A stretch of DNA of 64,000 bases, from NCBI GenBank assembly GCA_003820375.1, contig RPQH01000010.1, forward strand, positions 1 to 64,000. Direction: 5' to 3'. The notes under the pieces were generated by a model. The model searched no databases, was not told the DNA's origin, and saw only the letters and a list, made by a program, of their open reading frames with translations. Origin of the DNA: Ignavibacteriota bacterium (GTDB taxonomy: Bacteria; Bacteroidota; Ignavibacteria; Tepidaquicellales; OLB5). A program made the translations under genes and the position numbers. Each line of letters starts with the position of its first letter. The stretch's first letter is position 1. Positions 53,201 to 62,562 of the stretch are shown piece by piece.

Positions 53201-53641
53201 CTAAGGAATATATCTCATCTTATAATAATTTTCATTTTCGTCATATATTACAAATCCTAATCTTTGGTTAAGTTTCCAGGACCCTTCATTAATTTTTAAA
53301 ACCTGGAGTATGATTGGCTTGCAATTTGCAGATGCATTATTTTTTAATTTATTGATTAAATCCGAGCCAATACCATTATTCTGATACATCTTTACAATAT
53401 ATAACTCACATAATTGAATATTTTCTTCATCGTCTTTTATTACATATACTCCGATAGAAGCATTTTCACATTCTATAATGAATAAGCCATCTGTATTAAA
53501 ATCCTTTTTATGATAATTTATTTGAAACTCTTCATCCCATCCCCATACCTGTTCAACATATTCTTTGAATGCATCTTTCTTAATTTCATATGTTATTGAA
53601 ATATCATCTAAAGTTGCCGGTCTTAGAGTATATTTTATCAT
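53201..53641 (-). CDS. GNAT family N-acetyltransferase
   Basis: This 146-residue protein has the acetyl-CoA-binding pattern of GNAT enzymes: YIVKMYQNNGIGSDLINKL contains the QNNGIG motif A, followed by QVLKINEGSWKLNQRLGFVIYDENENYY at the end. GNATs transfer an acetyl group to small amines, antibiotics, or protein N-termini; the acceptor is not evident. It is cytoplasmic. Downstream in its direction are the zinc-finger gene and upstream the 230-residue gene, both on the same strand. Confidence 0.85.
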   Translation of the reverse strand: MIKYTLRPATLDDISITYEIKKDAFKEYVEQVWGWDEEFQINYHKKDFNTDGLFIIECENASIGVYVIKDDEENIQLCELYIVKMYQNNGIGSDLINKLKNNASANCKPIILQVLKINEGSWKLNQRLGFVIYDENENYYKMRYIP

Positions 53642-53804
53642 TATCTAATTTACAATAATTTGAAAAACAAATATCTGGAAAAAAGATTTACTGACTATAC
53701 TGATTAAACTAATAAAGCGGTAGTATGGTTACCGCACTCCAAAATTTTATTTGCTTATTCATTTGTTAAATCATAATAATCAGTGAAATCTGTGATTCAG
53801 ACTT

Positions 53805-54497
53805 TCATACTTTTTCCAAAACTTTCTCTGCTAGCATTCTTTTTCTTTCATTATATTTATCATCAGATGGAGCACGTTGTAAATATTTTTCAAGAACCGG
53901 TGCAGCATATTTCATTTCTTCTCTTGCGGGTTTAAGGTCAATTTCCTGTAATGCAAAAAGTGTGTAATAAAATGGGAATCTTTTCCACTTTCCTTTGCCG
54001 TCACGCATTTTATTGAGTATCTTCATTCCATTCATCAATAATTTATTTGCGTCAGCATTACATTGAGCAGACAAATTTCTCCAGTACGATACTGAACATT
54101 TAGCACAGCAGTAATATCCATCAGGAGTGTTGACGCCTCTTTCTCTTGCAGTTTTTATTGCAGTAGATAGTCCGGCTTGAGCTTTATCCAATGCCTCGGT
54201 GATGGATTTATGTTTCCCATTTAATAAAGCAAGAGCTCTGCAAGCTTCTTCACCTGAAAAATGAGAGATACCTGCACCGGAAGTAATTTTTTCTCCTGTA
54301 AAAAGTATATGTCCATTCTTATAATCAAAATCAGTTGGAGCAAACATACCCCAGTATGAACCGTGCAATCCCTGGCGAGAAGCAATCCATTTCGCTGCTT
54401 TTTCTTTATCTGAAGAAGAAATCTTTTTACCGTAAAAATATATTTCGTTGATGTTATCCAATGTTATGGATAAGCTTTGCGGGTTAATTATATTCAT
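53805..54497 (-). CDS. protein of unknown function with CCAKC motif
   Basis: This 230-residue protein has no signal peptide. Segments such as AAKWIASRQGLHGSYWGMFAP and KMRDGKGKWKRFPFYYTLFAL with internal helices recall alpha-toroid folds (prenyltransferase or squalene cyclase-like repeats), but this is a weak impression. A CCAKC motif and one further cysteine lie at residues about 130-150 and could bind a metal. It is well conserved in reading frame and has no close neighbour; function unknown. Confidence 0.55.
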   Translation of the reverse strand: MNIINPQSLSITLDNINEIYFYGKKISSSDKEKAAKWIASRQGLHGSYWGMFAPTDFDYKNGHILFTGEKITSGAGISHFSGEEACRALALLNGKHKSITEALDKAQAGLSTAIKTARERGVNTPDGYYCCAKCSVSYWRNLSAQCNADANKLLMNGMKILNKMRDGKGKWKRFPFYYTLFALQEIDLKPAREEMKYAAPVLEKYLQRAPSDDKYNERKRMLAEKVLEKV

Positions 54498-54599
54498 AAG
54501 CTTTGTGTTTGATTTACTGCAATTTACAAATACAAAGTTAAAATATTTAGAGAAAAAAAAGTATGTTTAAGTTCAAGGAATATAGGGATATTTTTACAT

Positions 54600-55319
54600 A
54601 TGAAAATAAAAGCAATTTCTTTTGATTTCTGGAATACATTATTCTATGATTACAAGATGGAATACAACCGTCATAATGCAAGGAAGAAGTATTTTAGAAA
54701 GATTCTCGATAAACACGGTCATGTACCGGAAATGGACCTGGAACCGGTTTTTAAATACTGCTGGGATTATTTTGATAAAGTGTGGAAAACCGAACATAAA
54801 ACCCGCAATGCACGCGAGTTACTTGATTTAAAATGTATCCAGCTTGGTATAACATTGCCTGAAGAAGACCTTGTGGATATAGCAAAGTTTTTCGAAGAGA
54901 TAATGCTTGAGCATCCTCCGAATTTGTTTGAAGGTGTTAAGGAAATTCTTCCAAAGCTTGCGGAAAAATATAAACTGGGAATTACTTCCGATACGGCGTA
55001 TTCATCAGGCAGAGTGCTGAAAATCCTCATGGAACGTAATGATATCTTAAAATATTTTACTGCCTTCACTTTCTCCGATGAAGTAGGTTGCTCAAAGCCT
55101 GATGGAAATGCATTCCGAAGTACACTGGTGCAATTTGGTGTTAAGCCTGAAGAGGCGGCACATGTAGGTGATAATGAATACACCGATGTCGGCGGAGCAA
55201 AGAAAACAGGAATGTCAGCAGTTTGGTTCAAGGGTGCCTATGAAAGAGAATCGTATGAAACTATTGCGGATTATAAAGCAAATGATTGGACTGATTTAGC
55301 CAGGATATTTGAGGTGTAA
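54600..55319 (+). CDS. HAD family hydrolase (HAD-IA)
   Basis: This 239-residue cytoplasmic protein has the HAD fold: nucleophile motif I FDFWNT at residues 8-13 with D9, motif II LGITSDTA with the conserved threonine/serine, motif III lysine in GCSKPDGNAF and motif IV VGDNEYTDVGGA. The FWNT variant of the DxDxT motif is common in phosphatases of this subgroup. A cap domain occupies about residues 15-85. The substrate cannot be named. A perfect 34-bp inverted repeat follows its stop codon at once. Confidence 0.9.
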   Translation: MKIKAISFDFWNTLFYDYKMEYNRHNARKKYFRKILDKHGHVPEMDLEPVFKYCWDYFDKVWKTEHKTRNARELLDLKCIQLGITLPEEDLVDIAKFFEEIMLEHPPNLFEGVKEILPKLAEKYKLGITSDTAYSSGRVLKILMERNDILKYFTAFTFSDEVGCSKPDGNAFRSTLVQFGVKPEEAAHVGDNEYTDVGGAKKTGMSAVWFKGAYERESYETIADYKANDWTDLARIFEV

Positions 55320-55507
55320 AAATTTTCTGTCTGAATCACAGATTACACTGATTGGACCACTGACTACTCAGATAAGAAACTTTTACATCATGTAAACAAA
55401 TTAGGTGCCTGTTTTACTAATGAGGTTTTTCTGGGATATAAAATATTATGTTTTTTATCTGTGAAATCCAAATAATCAGTGTAATCTGTGATTCAGACAG
55501 AAAATTT
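55320..55507. repeat. inverted-repeat element with perfect 34-bp arms
   Basis: The arms 55320-55353 (starting AAATTTTCTGTCTGAATCAC) and 55474-55507 are exact reverse complements over 34 bp, enclosing 120 bp. The core motif CTGAATCACAGATTACACTGA also occurs singly at 902-922 and, degraded, at about 53781-53798. The left arm begins at the stop codon of the HAD gene. Confidence 0.95.
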
Positions 55508-55592
55508 CTATCCGGTTAAATCTTCATTTTTATACTTTCATTTCTGAAACTATGCATTATATTAAAGAACCTAACAACAAAAAGGAGGAATT

Positions 55593-56879
55593 ATGAAACG
55601 TATACTCCTGTTGATTTTTATTGCGCTAACGTTTACTTCATTCAATTTACTATTCTCGCAAATTTCTTGGTATTCATATAATACAGGTGCATCAGGAAAA
55701 ATAAACTCACTTTATTTTTTTTCAGCCAGTACGGGATTTTGTACAAGTGAAGACGGCAAAATTTTACGAACAACAAATGGTGGCCTTAACTGGAGTGTTC
55801 AATATACAACCAGTACACATGCGTTAAAAGGCATCACATTTGTAAACTCATTATTTGGCTTTGCTGGTACAATGTCTAATTCTTCAAATTCAACGATACT
55901 TTTGAGAACCGTAAATGGAGGTAATAACTGGGAGCAGGCAAGTACATTTTCTGCGGGGATTAGTTTGGATAAGATTGTATTTTTTGCAAATGAACTTCAT
56001 GGTTATACTTATAATGATAATAGATATATGGGATCTGCAATTTACAGAACAAACAGCGGTGGTAATAATTGGAATTATGTATATGGTCCGGTAGGGGGTT
56101 ATTATACATCCGATATATACTTCATCAACTTAAATACCGGGTGGTGTATAGGAGGAAGGTACAATATACCATATCAGGGAAATATTCAAAAAACAACTGA
56201 CGGCGGTGTAAATTGGACCTATTTAGGTTTTATTTACCAGGGAATTAATCCTTATGTTTTGTATAAGATTTATTTTTATGATGAAAATACAGGATATATG
56301 GTAAATAGTTATGGCAGTATAAGAAAAACCACTTCATCCGGTCAAACATGGACAGCTCTTGATTCAAATTCAGCATATCAATATAAATGTATATATTTTA
56401 TAAATTCACAAACAGGTTATTGCGGAGGCAATGGAATTATTAGGAAAACCACCAATGGCGGAATAAATTGGATTAATAATTCCGTTAACGGCAATATATA
56501 TAATATTAGATTTGCTGATAATAATACGGGGTATGCTGCAAGTGACAATGGCATAATTTATAAGACAACAAACGGCGGTATAACATCAACTCAAAAAATA
56601 AACGAGAATGTTCCAACTAAATATTCTCTTTACCAGAATTATCCGAATCCATTTAATCCCGAAACCGAAATAAAGTTTGATATAACGAAAGCCGGAAATG
56701 TATCTCTTATGGTTTATGATGTTAACGGTAAACGGATTGCGTTTTTGGTTGATGAAGATATGAATCCAGGAACGTATAGTGTTAGATGGAATGCTGCAGG
56801 GCTTTCAAGCGGAGTGTATTTTTATTTATTAAAGACTGACTATTTTACTGAAATGAAAAAAGCTTTGCTTGTGAAATAG
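55593..56879 (+). CDS. secreted Asp-box propeller protein with type IX sorting domain
   Basis: This 428-residue protein has a signal peptide (residues 1 to about 23) and seven Asp-box-like repeats of the type TTNGGxNW, at ILRTTNGGLNW, LLRTVNGGNNW, IYRTNSGGNNW, IQKTTDGGVNW, IRKTTSSGQTW, IRKTTNGGINW and IYKTTNGGI, as in YCF48/sortilin-like propellers. The C-terminal 80 residues are the type IX sorting domain with LYQNYPNPFNPETEIKF and GLSSGVYFYLLKTD, so the protein is exported to the cell surface or released. Its ligand is unknown. A very strong ribosome site (AAGGAGG) precedes the ATG, which suggests high expression. Confidence 0.87.
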   Translation: MKRILLLIFIALTFTSFNLLFSQISWYSYNTGASGKINSLYFFSASTGFCTSEDGKILRTTNGGLNWSVQYTTSTHALKGITFVNSLFGFAGTMSNSSNSTILLRTVNGGNNWEQASTFSAGISLDKIVFFANELHGYTYNDNRYMGSAIYRTNSGGNNWNYVYGPVGGYYTSDIYFINLNTGWCIGGRYNIPYQGNIQKTTDGGVNWTYLGFIYQGINPYVLYKIYFYDENTGYMVNSYGSIRKTTSSGQTWTALDSNSAYQYKCIYFINSQTGYCGGNGIIRKTTNGGINWINNSVNGNIYNIRFADNNTGYAASDNGIIYKTTNGGITSTQKINENVPTKYSLYQNYPNPFNPETEIKFDITKAGNVSLMVYDVNGKRIAFLVDEDMNPGTYSVRWNAAGLSSGVYFYLLKTDYFTEMKKALLVK

Positions 56880-56888
56880 ATTTATCAG

Positions 56889-57872
56889 TTAATTGCCAAA
56901 CGGATTTATTCTGTCACGGTTGAATTCAGGGTTATAGCTGTCACTGCTCTCCATATCCTGTATCCAGCCGTTTTTTAACCCGTATTTCTCCATTAATGCT
57001 ATTGCTCTTTCATATTCACTAATCCTGAGCTTCCTGTTTATTAGCATGTCCCTTTCTGCATAATGAACAGGGTTATACTGCGACATGAGCGATATATGCA
57101 CATTTGGGCTTAACTCTTCCGCTATAAACCTGAATACATTTTCGGATTCGGACAAATTATTAGGGAGAACAAGATGCCTGATAATAAGCCCTCTAACTAC
57201 TACATTACCGTCATAAATCAATTCATCTCCGACATGCCTGTACATTTCCTTTATTGCTTCTTTTGCTTTGTCAAAATAGTTATCTATTTTAGAGTATTGC
57301 CTTGCGATTGCATTGTCACCATACTTAAAATCAGGAAGAAATATATCTACGACATCTTCATATAATTTCAATGTATCAACTGAATCATATCCGTTTGTAT
57401 TGTAAATGATTGGCAGTCTTAATCCTCTTTCTGCAGCCATGCAGATTGATTTTAATATATGAGCAGAAAAATGAGTAGGGGATACGAGTCCAATGTTATG
57501 GCACTTCATATCCTGCAATTCGAGCATTATATTGGCAAGCCTTTCAAATGAGATTTGATTGTTTATCTCAGTTTTATAGTTCTGGCTTATTTCATAGTTC
57601 TGGCAGTAGACACACTTCAGATTACAATTGCCGAAGAAGATGTTGCCTGCACCATGTGTGCCTGTTAAAACCGGCTCTTCACCGAAGTGAGGGGTATATG
57701 ATGATACTACCGGCAATCCACCGCTTACGCATTTGCCAGGCTCATTGTTAATACGGTCAACTTTGCAATTATGCGGACAGCAATTGCAGGAGTTAAGAAT
57801 GCTGTATGCAATATCAGCACGTTTCCTTAACTCTCCAGAATGCAATAACTTTATATACGACGGCTCATTCAA
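56889..57872 (-). CDS. radical SAM protein, PflX-like
   Basis: This 327-residue protein has the radical SAM cluster motif C83-x3-C87-x2-C90 (GNCNLKCVYC) and an extra N-terminal cysteine set C29, C31, C32, C36 and C48 (CNCCPHNCKVDR...GKC). This layout fits the PflX/COG1313 type, related to pyruvate formate-lyase activating enzymes but with unknown targets. It uses a [4Fe-4S] cluster and SAM to make a radical. The start overlaps queG by 8 bp and both are one operon, so a link to queuosine or iron-sulfur metabolism is possible but not shown. Confidence 0.85.
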   Translation of the reverse strand: MNEPSYIKLLHSGELRKRADIAYSILNSCNCCPHNCKVDRINNEPGKCVSGGLPVVSSYTPHFGEEPVLTGTHGAGNIFFGNCNLKCVYCQNYEISQNYKTEINNQISFERLANIMLELQDMKCHNIGLVSPTHFSAHILKSICMAAERGLRLPIIYNTNGYDSVDTLKLYEDVVDIFLPDFKYGDNAIARQYSKIDNYFDKAKEAIKEMYRHVGDELIYDGNVVVRGLIIRHLVLPNNLSESENVFRFIAEELSPNVHISLMSQYNPVHYAERDMLINRKLRISEYERAIALMEKYGLKNGWIQDMESSDSYNPEFNRDRINPFGN

Positions 57873-58824
57873 GCTTTTTGAGGTTCCTTTTCCACCCTTT
57901 ATACTTTGTTCTCTTTACAGGTGAATCTGCAAATATAGCATTAAATTCTTCTTCTGTTAAAGCCGAAAGTTCTTCCTTTGTCTTTCCCTTCAGCTCTTCT
58001 TTCATATAAAAATCAGCGTCATCAGTTACAATATCCTTATGATTGAACGGGCATACATCCTGGCAAATATCGCACCCGTAAATCCAACCGCTTAAGTCAA
58101 TATATCCGGGAATATCATCCTCTTTGTTTTCTATTGTCTGGTACGAAATGCAAAGGTTAGAATTAATTTTATAATCATCTATCAATGCACCGGTTGGGCA
58201 GGCGTTAATGCATATATTACAATTCCCGCACATATCTTCTACCGGTTCATCATAAATATCGAACTCAATATTGGTAATAATATCCGACAAAAACAGCCAT
58301 GAGCCATACTCCGGATTTATGATATTTGTGTGTTTTCCCTGCCACCCGATGCCCGCTTTAACTGCCCAGGCTTTATCCATAATTGGACCATCGTCTACAT
58401 AAAATTTGGTTTTTATTAGACTTAAGTGCTGTTTTTCCGTATTTTGCGGTTTTGGAGTAATAATCAAAGATTCTATAAACCTGCTTAGTACTTTTAGCTT
58501 TTTTTTGATGATTTTGTGATAATCTTTCCCCCATGCATAACGGGAGATTTTAGGCAGGTTTTCGCTGTGTTCATATGGAGTATTATAATAATATGCTAAT
58601 GAAATCACAGATTTTGCATCTTCCATAACCAACCTGATATCTTTTCTCTTATCGAAGCCTTTTTCTATCCATTTCATGTCAGCATCGTACCCAAGCTCCA
58701 GCCATTGCCGGAGTTCATCTGATTCTTTTTCCAAAATCTCAGCTCTTGCAAATCCTGTCTTTACAAAACCAAGCTCTTCTGCTTTGCTGCGGATGGATAA
58801 TTGTATGTTATTATCTATTAGCAA
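57865..58824 (-). CDS. queG: epoxyqueuosine reductase QueG
   Basis: This 319-residue enzyme performs the last step of queuosine synthesis in tRNA, reducing epoxyqueuosine with cobalamin and iron-sulfur clusters. Two ferredoxin-like cluster motifs are visible: C199, C202, C205 and C209 (CGNCNICINACPTGAL) and C251, C254, C258 (CDICQDVCPFN). The active-site region includes FYVDDGPIMDKAWAVKAG and GIGWQGKHT. It is followed by the radical SAM gene with an 8-bp overlap. A hairpin at 58861-58889 lies between it and the upstream TonB-like gene. Confidence 0.92.
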   Translation of the reverse strand: MLIDNNIQLSIRSKAEELGFVKTGFARAEILEKESDELRQWLELGYDADMKWIEKGFDKRKDIRLVMEDAKSVISLAYYYNTPYEHSENLPKISRYAWGKDYHKIIKKKLKVLSRFIESLIITPKPQNTEKQHLSLIKTKFYVDDGPIMDKAWAVKAGIGWQGKHTNIINPEYGSWLFLSDIITNIEFDIYDEPVEDMCGNCNICINACPTGALIDDYKINSNLCISYQTIENKEDDIPGYIDLSGWIYGCDICQDVCPFNHKDIVTDDADFYMKEELKGKTKEELSALTEEEFNAIFADSPVKRTKYKGWKRNLKKLE

Positions 58825-58860
58825 TATTAGTTTGTAAAAATATTTTAGTATCTAAATAGA

Positions 58861-58889
58861 AATAGAGATTTGTAAACCAAATCTCTATT
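58861..58889 (-). terminator. 12-bp hairpin between the TonB-like gene and queG
   Basis: AATAGAGATTTG at 58861-58872 pairs with CAAATCTCTATT at 58878-58889 around five bases. On the minus strand only a weak T-rich tail follows, so it may attenuate rather than end transcription. Confidence 0.55.
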
Positions 58890-58929
58890 ATTCCAAATCC
58901 ATTTATTTCTTTCCGCTATCTGTTATCTG

Positions 58930-60333
58930 CTATTTGTTATCGCCTGAATCTCCTCCCGGAGGTATTGTCTTGGCAATTTTAATAGAACGTACAACTGCTT
59001 CTACGTACGGTTTATACTTTTCAAACTTGTCTTTATTTATATCAGCATTTACAAACAGGTTCTTCGTGCCGGTGGCATCTGTAAAAATAAAAAATTTGTA
59101 TTTAATTATATTCGACCCTGTTAATGCAGGGTCAGTTGAAAATGCAGTTTCGGTACTGTCATCCATTGCAAAAGTATTTTTATACGTGGTCTTGTTAAAA
59201 TTAGAGTGTTTTGGATCATCCACACCTATAATTATTGTAACAGCACCTGGGTCTTCACTTAATGAATCTGTATTTATAATTACACCGTTAAATTCATTCT
59301 GGGAAAGATTAATCTCCCGGTTATCCCTGTATTTCCAGTTCAGGGGATACCACATCTGTAAGCCAAGTGCGTTTGGAGGTACGAATCTCTTTAATGAGTC
59401 CGGTAAATTCAAACGTGTTGAGTCACCCATTTGAACTGCAAGCAATGAGTCGTTGTATCTTTTCAGAGAATCTGCTGTATTTGTCTTCGTTAGACTCGTT
59501 GTATCTTCTTCAGTTGTTTTAGGTCTTATTATCTTTGGCTTAACATTTTTAGGCGTAATCTTTGGTCTGACATCTGTAGTGTTAGTACCTATATCTCCGG
59601 CATCGTTTTTAGGTTCCTCTCCCGGAAGCTGAACATTCGGCGGCGGCGGGGTTTCCGGTAACTGTATGTCTTCAACAACCACAATCCTTTGCTGCTGAGA
59701 AGGGTCGATTGCATCATCCTTTGTTACCGCAAAAGTATACAAGAGCCATAAAGCAATAAAATGTGCAATAATAGAAACAACAATTCCGCGTTTTAAATAA
59801 GGCTGATATAATCTTTTTAATATCTGCAGGTCTGAACGCCTGGTATCTGTAGTAAGATAGGGTTCTGTTACTATCGTTTGCTCATCAACTGTTTTTATAA
59901 CAACGGGTTTCTCATATTCAACGACCTGCGGCTTTCCATCTCCGGTTGGAGTTATTGCAGCCAGCTCTTTATCTGTCTCCGATGTTTCTTTAATTGAGTC
60001 TTCAAGTTCCTCAGTCGTTATTTTTTCAATATGAGTGAAAGCAGGGTCGGGCTGACCTTTAATTTCAATTTCAGCATTTGTCTTCAGGTCGATTAGTGTT
60101 GCCGGGACTGCAAAGCTGTAATCCTTCTTTGAGCGGAACTCGGAGCATATAGCAATAGTAATATCGGCAAACTTGCTTTCTACTTTCAGGTTTGGATGGT
60201 TACATGTATTGCGTTCATGGCCGGGATGATTAGAGCCGTTGAAAACACAATCAATATTAATGCACCTAAGATGTTTTACCGTTTCTCTTTTATTATTATT
60301 ATCAGAAATATTATCGTTCTTAATTTTGTCCAA
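58930..60333 (-). CDS. TonB-like single-span protein with DUF1540-like cytoplasmic cysteine domain
   Basis: This 467-residue protein has an N-terminal cytoplasmic part with cysteines C24, C29, C44 and C63 in the spacing of DUF1540-type domains (RCINIDCVFN...NTCN...ICSEF), probably binding zinc or a cluster. One membrane helix spans about residues 183-203 (IVVSIIAHFIALWLLYTFAV). A proline-rich periplasmic linker (ETPPPPNVQLPGEEP) and a C-terminal periplasmic domain (about 330-450) follow. The layout resembles TonB energy transducers, but the C-terminal domain does not look like the standard TonB fold. No ExbB/ExbD genes are in the window. The role is therefore uncertain. Confidence 0.6.
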   Translation of the reverse strand: MDKIKNDNISDNNNKRETVKHLRCINIDCVFNGSNHPGHERNTCNHPNLKVESKFADITIAICSEFRSKKDYSFAVPATLIDLKTNAEIEIKGQPDPAFTHIEKITTEELEDSIKETSETDKELAAITPTGDGKPQVVEYEKPVVIKTVDEQTIVTEPYLTTDTRRSDLQILKRLYQPYLKRGIVVSIIAHFIALWLLYTFAVTKDDAIDPSQQQRIVVVEDIQLPETPPPPNVQLPGEEPKNDAGDIGTNTTDVRPKITPKNVKPKIIRPKTTEEDTTSLTKTNTADSLKRYNDSLLAVQMGDSTRLNLPDSLKRFVPPNALGLQMWYPLNWKYRDNREINLSQNEFNGVIINTDSLSEDPGAVTIIIGVDDPKHSNFNKTTYKNTFAMDDSTETAFSTDPALTGSNIIKYKFFIFTDATGTKNLFVNADINKDKFEKYKPYVEAVVRSIKIAKTIPPGGDSGDNK

Positions 60334-60995
60334 AAGCTATATTATTATTAGTAAACTCCTAAAATAACTGTATTTTATTAAATATGAGATGCCTAAAGTT
60401 ATAACATATTTACAGGTTAAGAAGTTTTTTTTGCAAAAAATAGTCAAAATTCCGTTTATAAACCTTTTATTTATAATACAATAAAAGGGATAATTATGTT
60501 TCATGAAATGAAAAAGCCCGGGACAACCCTGTACTCGTCTTTGGGATACCTCGGAAATTCTCAGCAATAATTTTTGATAACAAAGCCACAGAGAACACAG
60601 AGACATAATCAATTAAACCATTTCAAAAATATTATCAACTAATTTGAAATTAAGAAAAATAAGATGATAATCCTGAAATAATTTGTTTAAATGACAATGT
60701 CTCCGTGTGCTCTGTGGCTAATGTTCTCCTGTTTTAGTTTGTTAAGGCACACAAAAAATTGAGCAGGAAAATCCTTTTTACCGGGAATATTTGGAAATAA
60801 ACTCAATTTTCGGATTTTTTTATAAGTGATAAAAACTGGAAATGAATAATTATGTTTAAGAAATGAAAAAAGGGCAGAGTATCCCTTCAAAAGGATAAGG
60901 TGTTTTTCCTTTTACCCGCTATAGCCAGCTCGAACTTGTTATTGGCGGGTAAGCCTGCCCGTTTTAAATATTTTTTAAAATTTATTTCATCATTT
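60334..60995. other. gene-free repeat spacer
   Basis: No gene is seen. An imperfect inverted repeat joins AGCCACAGAGAACACAGAGACAT (here as AGCCACAGAGA... at about 60587-60609) with its reverse complement at about 60699-60721. The phrase TATGTTT...GAAATGAAAAA occurs at about 60495-60520 and 60850-60870 and again near 62486. A GC-rich REP-like inverted pair (GGCGGGTAAGCCTGCCCG) is at about 60944-60961. The TonB-like gene promoter should lie in the first 60 bp. Confidence 0.6.
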
Positions 60996-62282
60996 TTATT
61001 TATTTAAAATCAATTTTATAACATTCATATAGCTTTCATTTTTATTTTCTGAAACTGCTATTAATTTACAAAAATAAATACCGCTTGTATTGTTAAAAGC
61101 ATCCCATGTGATTGTGTATTTACCGGGAGTTTGATTTTTATCAACAAGAGATGCAATCTCCTGTCCCAATATATCATATATATTTAACTTCACTCTATTG
61201 GTAGTTGGTAGTTCGTAAGCGATTTGTGTAGATGAATTAAAAGGATTAGGAAAATTCTGACTTAATTTGAATTCTTGTGGAATGTTACCTGGGACTTTTC
61301 TTATGCCAACAATTTCACTCATAGATCTTCTATAAATTCCAGTTCCACCTGTCCCTACAAAAATATTATTATTAGAAGTAACTATACCCCCAACTAAATT
61401 TATTAATCCATCACTTTTGTTCAGCCAGTTTGATCCGTTATTAGTAGAAATATAAAAACCACCACCGCTTATTGCTCCACCCGCAAAAATAATGTCATTA
61501 TAAGTCAATAATGAACTTATAGTGCCATAATTCAACGCAGACTGTGTCCAGTTAAAACCATTGTTTGTGGAAATATAAACTCCTCCACCTAATCCCATAA
61601 ATATATAATTTCCATGTACTGTAAAGGTTAGAGCTTGATAACTATTATATGACTGTAACCAGTTAACACCATAATCGATAGAAACGAAAGTTCCAGGATA
61701 GCCGCCTGCATAAACATTATTTCCATTAATTGTTAAAGCATTATAATCCCCATAAGCTGGTGTTGGAAGTGAAGTCCTAATCCAATTTAGACCATAATCA
61801 GTAGATCTGTAAACTCCGCCCGAATCATTGCTCCACCATTTCAGACCGGTAAAAACATAATTGCCGTTTGCTTCAATAGAATAATACCAATGGGTTCCGT
61901 TAGGTAATGGAAGCTGAAGCCAGTTTACTCCGTTATTTGTTGTTCGGTAAATATAGCCCATTGTGCCAGCATAAACATAATTAACACCACCAATGTTAGT
62001 CGCTGCAAACTCAAAAATATCACCACCGTTAACAGTTGTAAATATTGAAGTCCAACTGTTTCCATTATTTGTTGACAAGTATATTTCAGCATCCTGGTAA
62101 GTGAATCCGCGTGTGCCTGCAAATATGTAGTTTATTCCTCCGCTTGAATAAGAACAAAGAGCATTTACTGCAAGATTGTTTAATCCGTTATTTACCTGCA
62201 CCCAATCAGCATAAATTAGATTTGTAATCATCATCTCAGCAGTTATCAGCAGTATTATTAGAAGTGTATTAATTTTCTTCAT
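60996..62282 (-). CDS. secreted Asp-box propeller protein with type IX sorting domain, second copy
   Basis: This 428-residue protein has a signal peptide (MKKINTLLIILLITAEMM...) and six Asp-box-like repeats (IYLSTNNGNSW, IYRTTNNGVNW, VYRSTDYGLNW, FVSIDYGVNW, VYISTNNGFNW, FYISTNNGSNW). The C-terminal type IX domain has KLSQNFPNPFNSSTQIAYEL and NTSGIYFCKLIA. It is similar in plan to 55593-56879 but not a close duplicate. It should be exposed at the cell surface. A stretch of nine Gs with a small inverted repeat lies about 105 bp upstream (62371-62408) and may vary its expression. Confidence 0.85.
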   Translation of the reverse strand: MKKINTLLIILLITAEMMITNLIYADWVQVNNGLNNLAVNALCSYSSGGINYIFAGTRGFTYQDAEIYLSTNNGNSWTSIFTTVNGGDIFEFAATNIGGVNYVYAGTMGYIYRTTNNGVNWLQLPLPNGTHWYYSIEANGNYVFTGLKWWSNDSGGVYRSTDYGLNWIRTSLPTPAYGDYNALTINGNNVYAGGYPGTFVSIDYGVNWLQSYNSYQALTFTVHGNYIFMGLGGGVYISTNNGFNWTQSALNYGTISSLLTYNDIIFAGGAISGGGFYISTNNGSNWLNKSDGLINLVGGIVTSNNNIFVGTGGTGIYRRSMSEIVGIRKVPGNIPQEFKLSQNFPNPFNSSTQIAYELPTTNRVKLNIYDILGQEIASLVDKNQTPGKYTITWDAFNNTSGIYFCKLIAVSENKNESYMNVIKLILNK

Positions 62283-62370
62283 AATAAAAATATGTTTAAT
62301 TTATTTCTATGAAAACAAAATATCGCGGTATATACATCGTGGGTCTTTCCTCCCTCTTTCAGTAAGCGTC

Positions 62371-62408
62371 GTTAATTATCAAGAAGGGGGGGGGTATTTA
62401 TAATTAAC
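62371..62408. repeat. G9 homopolymer within an inverted repeat, upstream of a surface protein gene
   Basis: GTTAATTAT at 62371-62379 and ATAATTAAC at 62400-62408 are exact inverted copies and flank a run of nine Gs at 62386-62394. It lies about 105 bp upstream of the minus-strand secreted protein gene that starts at 62282. Long G-runs are prone to length change during replication, so this is a candidate for phase variation, but only one sequence is available here. Confidence 0.7.
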
Positions 62409-62506
62409 TGTTGTTATATTATATGTTTATTTTTGTATTGTCAATGGTATTTTTAATCAAAAAAGCGGCAATTTTTAAAAAGTATGTATGTTTCAAAAAA
62501 TGAAAA

Positions 62507-62531
62507 AAGCCCGGTACATTTTGCCGGGCTT
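62507..62531 (-). terminator. rho-independent terminator after the outer membrane gene
   Basis: AAGCCCGG at 62507-62514 pairs with CCGGGCTT at 62524-62531. On the minus strand the stem is followed by six Ts, so it ends the barrel gene that stops at 62563. Confidence 0.85.
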
Positions 62532-62562
62532 AAATTAATTATTGTTCTTTTATAATTTCTTC

